Below, in pieces: positions 32,995 to 36,569 of a DNA stretch of 36,569 nt. Under the pieces are notes generated by a model. The model was not told the origin of the DNA and made no database searches. It was given only the letters and a program-made list of their open reading frames with translations. The position numbers and the translations under genes are program-made. The DNA lies in contig NZ_BMUZ01000026.1 of the NCBI RefSeq assembly GCF_014650455.1, forward strand, positions 1 to 36,569, in the 5' to 3' direction. Each line of letters opens with the position of its first letter. The stretch's first letter is position 1. This DNA is from Streptomyces xanthochromogenes (GTDB lineage Bacteria > Actinomycetota > Actinomycetes > Streptomycetales > Streptomycetaceae).

Positions 32995-34431
32995 GTGGTG
33001 ACCGGGGTGTTCGACCTTGTGGTGGTGGGGGCGGGGCCCGCCGGGCTGGCCGGGGCCGGGACGGCGGGGGAGCTCGGGCTTCGGGTCGCGCTGCTGGACA
33101 TGGCGGAACACGTCGGGGGACAGTTCTACCGGCAGCCCGCCGCCGGGCTCGGGGCCGCTCGGCCCGAGGCGCTGCATCATGACTGGGACGCGTTCGTCGC
33201 GCTGCGGAAGCGGCTCGCGGCCGGGCGGGTCGAGCACCTCGGGCGGCACCATGTGTGGGCCGTCGAGCGGGGCGCGGACGGTGATTGGGCCGTGCACGCC
33301 GTCGTCGGGGACGACGGGGGTGACGGGCGGCCCGTGCGGGTTCGGGCGCGGGCCGTGTTGCTCGCCGCCGGGGCCTATGAACGCCAACTTCCCTTCCCTG
33401 GCTGGACGTTGCCGGGCGTCGTGGGGGCCGGTGGTGCGCAGGCCATGCTCAAGGGCGGGCTCGTGCTGCCGGGGAAGCGGGTCGTCGTCGCCGGGAGCGG
33501 GCCGCTGCTCCTCGCCGTCGCGTCCTCGCTCGCCTCGGCCGGGGCCGAGGTTCCGGCCGTGATCGAGGCGTCCGGCTATCTCGGCTATGCCCGCCACCCC
33601 CGGGCGCTCGCCGTCAACCCCCGCAAGCTCGCCGAGGGCCTGACGCACGGCGCCGCCCTGTTGCGGCACCGGATCGCGCTGCGTACCCGCAGCGCGGTGA
33701 CCGAGGCACACGGCTCCGAGCGCGTCGAGGCGGTCACCGTCTCCCGGCTCGACGCGCGGTGGCGGCCCGTGCCCGGGTCCGGGCGGCGGATCGCCTGTGA
33801 CGCGCTCGCGGTCGGCCACGGGCTCGTCCCCGGGATCGAACTGGGCACCACCCTCGGCTGCGGCACCCGGACCACCGCCGACAACACCCTGGCCCTGCAC
33901 CTGGGTTCGGGGCAGGAGACCTCCGTGCGGGGGGTCTGGGGGGCCGGGGAGGTCGGTGGTGTCGCGGGCGCCCAACTCGCCTGCATCGAGGGAGAGTTGG
34001 CTGCCCGCTCCATCGCCGCGCGGCTCGGTCGTGACCCCGGCCCCGAGGGGCGCGTGCGGCAGTTGTCGTCCCGCCGCACCCGGCTGCGTACCTTCGCCGA
34101 AGCCATGGCCGCCACGCACGCGCCGGGGCCGGGCTGGACCGGCTGGCTCTGCGACGACACCGAGGTGTGCCGCTGCGAGGAGGTCACGGCGGGCCGCGTC
34201 CGCGAGGCGGTCGCCGACCAGGGTGCCCGGGACGCCCGTACCGTCAAGCTGTTCACGCGGGCCGGCATGGGCTGGTGCCAGGGACGGATGTGCGGGGCGG
34301 CGGTGTCCTGCCTCGCCGGGGACGGCCAACCGCCCGCACAGCGGCGCCCGTTGGCGGTTCCCCTCACGCTCGGGGCGCTGGCCGGCCAGGGGCCCGAGGA
34401 TGCCTCGGAACCGAGCCAGTCGCAAACGTAA
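32995..34431 (+). CDS. FAD/NAD(P)-dependent oxidoreductase with BFD-like 2Fe-2S C-terminus (HcnB-like subunit)
   Basis: This 478-residue flavoprotein has the first dinucleotide site FDLVVVGAGPAGLAGAGTAG at about 6-25. A second comes in the middle, VVVAGSGPLLLAVASSLASAG, preceded by LLAAGAYERQLPFPGWTLPG. The C-terminal 100 residues hold a bacterioferritin-associated-ferredoxin-like cysteine set, CRCEEVTAGRV and GWCQGRMCG, for a second 2Fe-2S cluster. This is the alpha-type subunit of D-hydroxyproline dehydrogenase, opine oxidase or HCN synthase complexes. GTG 32995 or 32998 is the start and no ribosome binding site is clear. A 195-bp gap made of dispersed repeats separates it from the 2Fe-2S gene, unlike the tight spacing of the other two subunits. 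Confidence 0.87.
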   Translation: MVTGVFDLVVVGAGPAGLAGAGTAGELGLRVALLDMAEHVGGQFYRQPAAGLGAARPEALHHDWDAFVALRKRLAAGRVEHLGRHHVWAVERGADGDWAVHAVVGDDGGDGRPVRVRARAVLLAAGAYERQLPFPGWTLPGVVGAGGAQAMLKGGLVLPGKRVVVAGSGPLLLAVASSLASAGAEVPAVIEASGYLGYARHPRALAVNPRKLAEGLTHGAALLRHRIALRTRSAVTEAHGSERVEAVTVSRLDARWRPVPGSGRRIACDALAVGHGLVPGIELGTTLGCGTRTTADNTLALHLGSGQETSVRGVWGAGEVGGVAGAQLACIEGELAARSIAARLGRDPGPEGRVRQLSSRRTRLRTFAEAMAATHAPGPGWTGWLCDDTEVCRCEEVTAGRVREAVADQGARDARTVKLFTRAGMGWCQGRMCGAAVSCLAGDGQPPAQRRPLAVPLTLGALAGQGPEDASEPSQSQT

Positions 34432-34478
34432 CGTGACATTGTACTCTGGGTCTCCGCTCGGTACGGAGGAACAGCAGC

Positions 34479-35186
34479 ATGGGACACCTGAAGCAGAGCA
34501 AGGTCATCACCACCACCGAGCGGCTGCGCGACCAGGTCGCCCACGCGCTGCGCGCCGCGCTCATCTCCGGCGAGCTGCGCCCCGGACAGGTCTATTCGGC
34601 GCCCGGCCTCGCCGAGGAGTTCGGGATCTCCGCGACCCCCGTGCGCGAGGCCATGCTCGACCTCGCCCGGGAGGGCCTGGTGGAGCCGGTGCGCAACAAG
34701 GGCTTCCGGATCACCGAGGTCAACGAGCGCGACCTCGACCAGTACACCGAGATCCGTGCGCTGATCGAGGTCCCGATGATCGGCCGGATCACCCGCAGCG
34801 CGGACCGCGCGGACCTGGAGGCGCTGCGGCCAGTCGCCGAGGAGATCGTGCGCGCGGCCCGCGACCACGACCTCATCGGCTATCTGGAGGCCGACCGCCG
34901 CTTCCACCTCTCGCTGCTCGCCCTGTCCGGGAACGAGCGCCTGGTGGAGACCGTCGGCGATCTGCGCAAGCGCTCCCGCCTGTACGGTCTGACCGCGCTC
35001 GATCAGCGCGACGAGCTGATCCCGTCGGCCGAGGAGCACATCGAGCTGCTCGACCTCATGCTGGCCGGTGACGCCCGGGCGGCCGAGAAGTGCATGACCC
35101 GCCACCTCGGCCACGTCCGCTCGCTGTGGGCGAGGAGCGAGGCCGCCGAACCGAAGCCCAAGCGCCGCCTGGGCGCAACCCGCTGA
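34479..35186 (+). CDS. GntR-family regulator with FCD effector domain
   Basis: This 235-residue protein has an N-terminal winged helix-turn-helix (about 12-78; RAALISGELRPGQVYSAPGLAEEFGISATPVREAMLDL in two stretches). An all-helical FCD domain follows (about 85-215), with the metal-binding histidine pattern of DRRFHLSLLALSGN, EEHIELLDLM and RHLGH. GGAGGA is placed 8 bases before the ATG. It lies 47 bp after the dehydrogenase operon in the same direction, so it is the likely local regulator responding to the amino-acid substrate. In hydroxyproline catabolic clusters the same regulator family accompanies the three dehydrogenase subunits. The epimerase and lyase genes of that pathway are not in this window. 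Confidence 0.9.
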   Translation: MGHLKQSKVITTTERLRDQVAHALRAALISGELRPGQVYSAPGLAEEFGISATPVREAMLDLAREGLVEPVRNKGFRITEVNERDLDQYTEIRALIEVPMIGRITRSADRADLEALRPVAEEIVRAARDHDLIGYLEADRRFHLSLLALSGNERLVETVGDLRKRSRLYGLTALDQRDELIPSAEEHIELLDLMLAGDARAAEKCMTRHLGHVRSLWARSEAAEPKPKRRLGATR

Positions 35187-35291
35187 ACCCCGCCGGGCCC
35201 CCGCCGTTCACGCGCGCGCCGGCCCGGTCCGCGCGATCGGGCGGGGGCGACGGCTCGACCGGTCCGGGGGTGCCGGGGACGGGGGCGGCGG

Positions 35292-35627
35292 TCAGTGGGA
35301 GCCGGGGTCCTTGTCGGCCGCCGCCCGGTACTCCGCGTTGAGGCGCTGGGCCTCCTCCAGCTGGTCCTCCAGGATGACGATGCGGCAGGCCGCTTCGACG
35401 GGGGTGCCCTGGTCGACGAGCTCACGGGCGCGGGCGGCGATGCGCAGCTGGTAGCGGGAGTAGCGCCGGTGGCCGCCTTCGGAGCGCAGCGGAGTGATCA
35501 GGCGGGCCTCGCCGAGGGCGCGCAGGAAGCCGGGGCTCGCACCGATCATCTCGGCGGCCCGGCCCATCGTGTAGGCGGGATAGTCGTCGTCGTCCAGTCG
35601 ACCAGTGAGCGGGCTGTCCGCTGTCAT
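35292..35627 (-). CDS. MerR-family-type DNA-binding protein, short
   Basis: This 111-residue protein has a MerR-type winged helix at about 17-80: YTMGRAAEMIGASPGFLRAL, then LRSEGGHRRYSRYQLR. A helical tail (about 85-105) is likely a coiled-coil dimer segment. It has no effector-binding domain, so it is not a classical ligand-sensing MerR and is closer in size to HspR- or BldC-like one-domain regulators. Start ATG 35627 (MTADSPLTG) is preceded by AAAGAGGTGAC. It lies convergent to the GntR gene and downstream of the small protein and helicase, all on the minus strand. Confidence 0.85.
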   Translation of the reverse strand: MTADSPLTGRLDDDDYPAYTMGRAAEMIGASPGFLRALGEARLITPLRSEGGHRRYSRYQLRIAARARELVDQGTPVEAACRIVILEDQLEEAQRLNAEYRAAADKDPGSH

Positions 35628-35757
35628 GTCACCTCTTTCGCACCGCGTCGGGGGTTCGCGGTGCCTTGCGGGACCGCGGGCCCGAGGGGAAATTCAACAC
35701 CATCGGGTGCCCCGGGTGCCGCGCCGACCGGCTGGGGCGGCGAACACGGGCACACGA

Positions 35758-35791
35758 CGAGGGCCCCGCCGGTGTCCCGGCGGGGCCCTCG
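35758..35791 (-). terminator. Hairpin terminator after the small conserved gene
   Basis: A perfect 15-bp stem (35758-35772 with 35777-35791) has a 4-base loop. It lies 35 bp downstream of the minus-strand gene that ends at 35827, so the MerR gene beyond it likely has its own promoter. Confidence 0.75.
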
Positions 35792-35826
35792 TGGTGATCG
35801 CGTGCGGTGGTGTGCCCGGTTCCGGG

Positions 35827-36135
35827 TCAGGCCAGCGCGCTCACGCCGAGCATCTCGGACGCCGCTTCCAGCGGGGTCAGGGTGCGGGCGGGCGCGGCCT
35901 GGGGCAGGCCCTGGCAGGTGAAGCCCAGGCGGGTCATGGCCCGGGTCACCTCCTGGGCGCTGAAGTCGCGGCGGTCCTGCCGAGTGATGACCTCGCCCAC
36001 CTGCTTGACGGGGTAGTGACGGCGTCCGATGAGGACGGAGTCGCCCTCGACGGGCTCGGGCTTGATGCCCTTCATGGCGGCCACCACTTGGGCCTTGGAG
36101 AGATCGAACGGGAAGCGGGCGATGACGCAGCGCAT
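35827..36135 (-). CDS. Conserved small protein of unknown function next to a DEAD-box helicase
   Basis: This 102-residue soluble protein begins MRCVIARFPFDLSKAQVV. It has a basic centre (SVLIGRRHYPVKQVGEVI) and a helical end (SAQEVTRAMTRLGFTC) before an Ala-rich tail. I recognise it only as the kind of small protein seen beside cold-shock and DEAD-box helicase genes in actinobacteria, and cannot name a family. ATG 36135 is chosen because GGAAGG lies five bases upstream; a TTG at 36147 would add four residues. The helicase gene is upstream in the same direction. A role linked to RNA or cold response is guesswork from context. Confidence 0.75.
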   Translation of the reverse strand: MRCVIARFPFDLSKAQVVAAMKGIKPEPVEGDSVLIGRRHYPVKQVGEVITRQDRRDFSAQEVTRAMTRLGFTCQGLPQAAPARTLTPLEAASEMLGVSALA

Positions 36136-36185
36136 GATGCCTTCCAAGGCTTGGGGGGTGGACCGACCGGGTGTGCGGTCGGCGG

Positions 36186-36205
36186 CCGGGGCGCGAACGC
36201 CCCGG
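36186..36205 (-). terminator. Short hairpin after the helicase gene
   Basis: An 8-bp stem (36186-36193 with 36198-36205) has a CGAA loop, about 20 bp after the helicase stop on the minus strand. It may be a terminator or an mRNA-stabilising stem before the small downstream gene. Confidence 0.5.
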
Positions 36206-36224
36206 TGCGGTGCCGGGTGCGGGC

Positions 36225-36569
36225 TCAGGCGGCCGTTCCGGACTGGCGGGGCTCGGCGGCGCGGGCGGGGCGGGCGGCGCGCCGGTCCTGGGACGGGCGG
36301 CTGCGGCGGCCGCGCGAGGAGGAGGCGGAGGCGCTCCGGCGGGGGCGCTCCACTACCGGTGCCTTGATGGTGACCGGGATGCCGGAGGGTGCCTGGGCAC
36401 CCGTGATACGGGTCAACTCCTCGTCGCCCGAGCGCACTTGGGTGGTCTGCGGCACGATGCTCGCGTTGACCATCAGGCGGCTCATCTCGCGGCGCTGGTT
36501 GGGCGTGACGAGGGTGACGACGCTGCCGGACTCGCCCGCGCGGGCGGTGCGGCCGCCGCGGTGGAGGTA
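36225..36569 (-). CDS. DEAD-box RNA helicase, C-terminal end (runs off window)
   Basis: The minus-strand frame is open to the last base and reads YLHRGGRTARAGESG at its visible start. This is helicase motif VI with the HRxGRTxRAG signature of DEAD-box proteins, followed by VVTLVTPNQRREM. The remaining 80 or so residues are a basic, Arg/Ser/Ala-rich disordered tail (RRSASASSSRGRRSR), typical of actinobacterial RNA helicases of the RhlE or CsdA type, and probably help bind RNA. 114 codons are visible before the stop. The ATPase core lies outside the window, so the subfamily cannot be fixed. Confidence 0.9.
   Translation of the reverse strand, partial: YLHRGGRTARAGESGSVVTLVTPNQRREMSRLMVNASIVPQTTQVRSGDEELTRITGAQAPSGIPVTIKAPVVERPRRSASASSSRGRRSRPSQDRRAARPARAAEPRQSGTAA

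Noticed and set aside
34431..34478. GntR operator in front of its own gene
   Set aside because: The short gap contains ATTGTAC but no convincing inverted repeat.

Overview
The window reads as chromosomal Streptomyces DNA. Coding frames are very GC-rich, with G or C in almost every third codon position and frequent GTG or TTG starts. Families typical of that genus are present: an AA10 chitin oxidase under a DasR-type site, a CobG/CbiD hybrid B12 pathway, an ECF sigma fusion, and a DyP with a Tat-type lipoprotein signal. All calls come from reading the sequence; no database search was run.

Region 1 (1-13317) is the right-hand end of a nonribosomal peptide cluster. The 3' part of an NRPS (C end, A-PCP, C-A-PCP, TE) consists of two modules that repeat with an exact 3147-bp period and have identical predicted A-domain pockets. 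A perfect 19-bp stem follows. Then comes a tightly coupled operon: GHMP kinase, cysteine-synthase-like PLP enzyme, ATP-grasp ligase, argininosuccinate-lyase homologue, MFS exporter and Sfp-type phosphopantetheinyl transferase. The kinase, PLP enzyme and lyase match the logic used for 2,3-diaminobutyrate in friulimicin- and pacidamycin-type clusters: phosphorylate Thr, replace the phosphate with the amine of Asp, eliminate fumarate. The best hypothesis is a peptide containing 2,3-diaminobutyrate, possibly twice at its C-terminal end. The ATP-grasp enzyme is the unexplained part.

Region 2 (13318-14704) holds a secreted lytic polysaccharide monooxygenase on the minus strand, a candidate dre operator upstream of it, and a possible 56-aa orphan ORF.

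Region 3 (14705-26353) is the cobalamin locus: cobL-cobM (+), cbiD (-), cobK (+), cobG-cobH-cobIJ (-), then a cobalamin riboswitch in front of cobN (+).

Region 4 (26354-31279) is accessory. It contains a sigma factor fused through a membrane segment to a CAP domain, a small zinc-ribbon protein, a YdeN/RBBP9-type hydrolase, and a DyP peroxidase whose catalytic Asp is Asn. A 0.7-kb intergenic block of GC-rich palindromic and tandem repeats follows.

Region 5 (31280-35186) is a three-subunit flavin/iron-sulfur amino-acid (D-hydroxyproline, opine or HCN-synthase-like) dehydrogenase with a GntR/FCD regulator. Region 6 (35292-36569, minus) holds a short MerR-type regulator, a conserved small protein and the C-terminal end of a DEAD-box RNA helicase that runs off the window.
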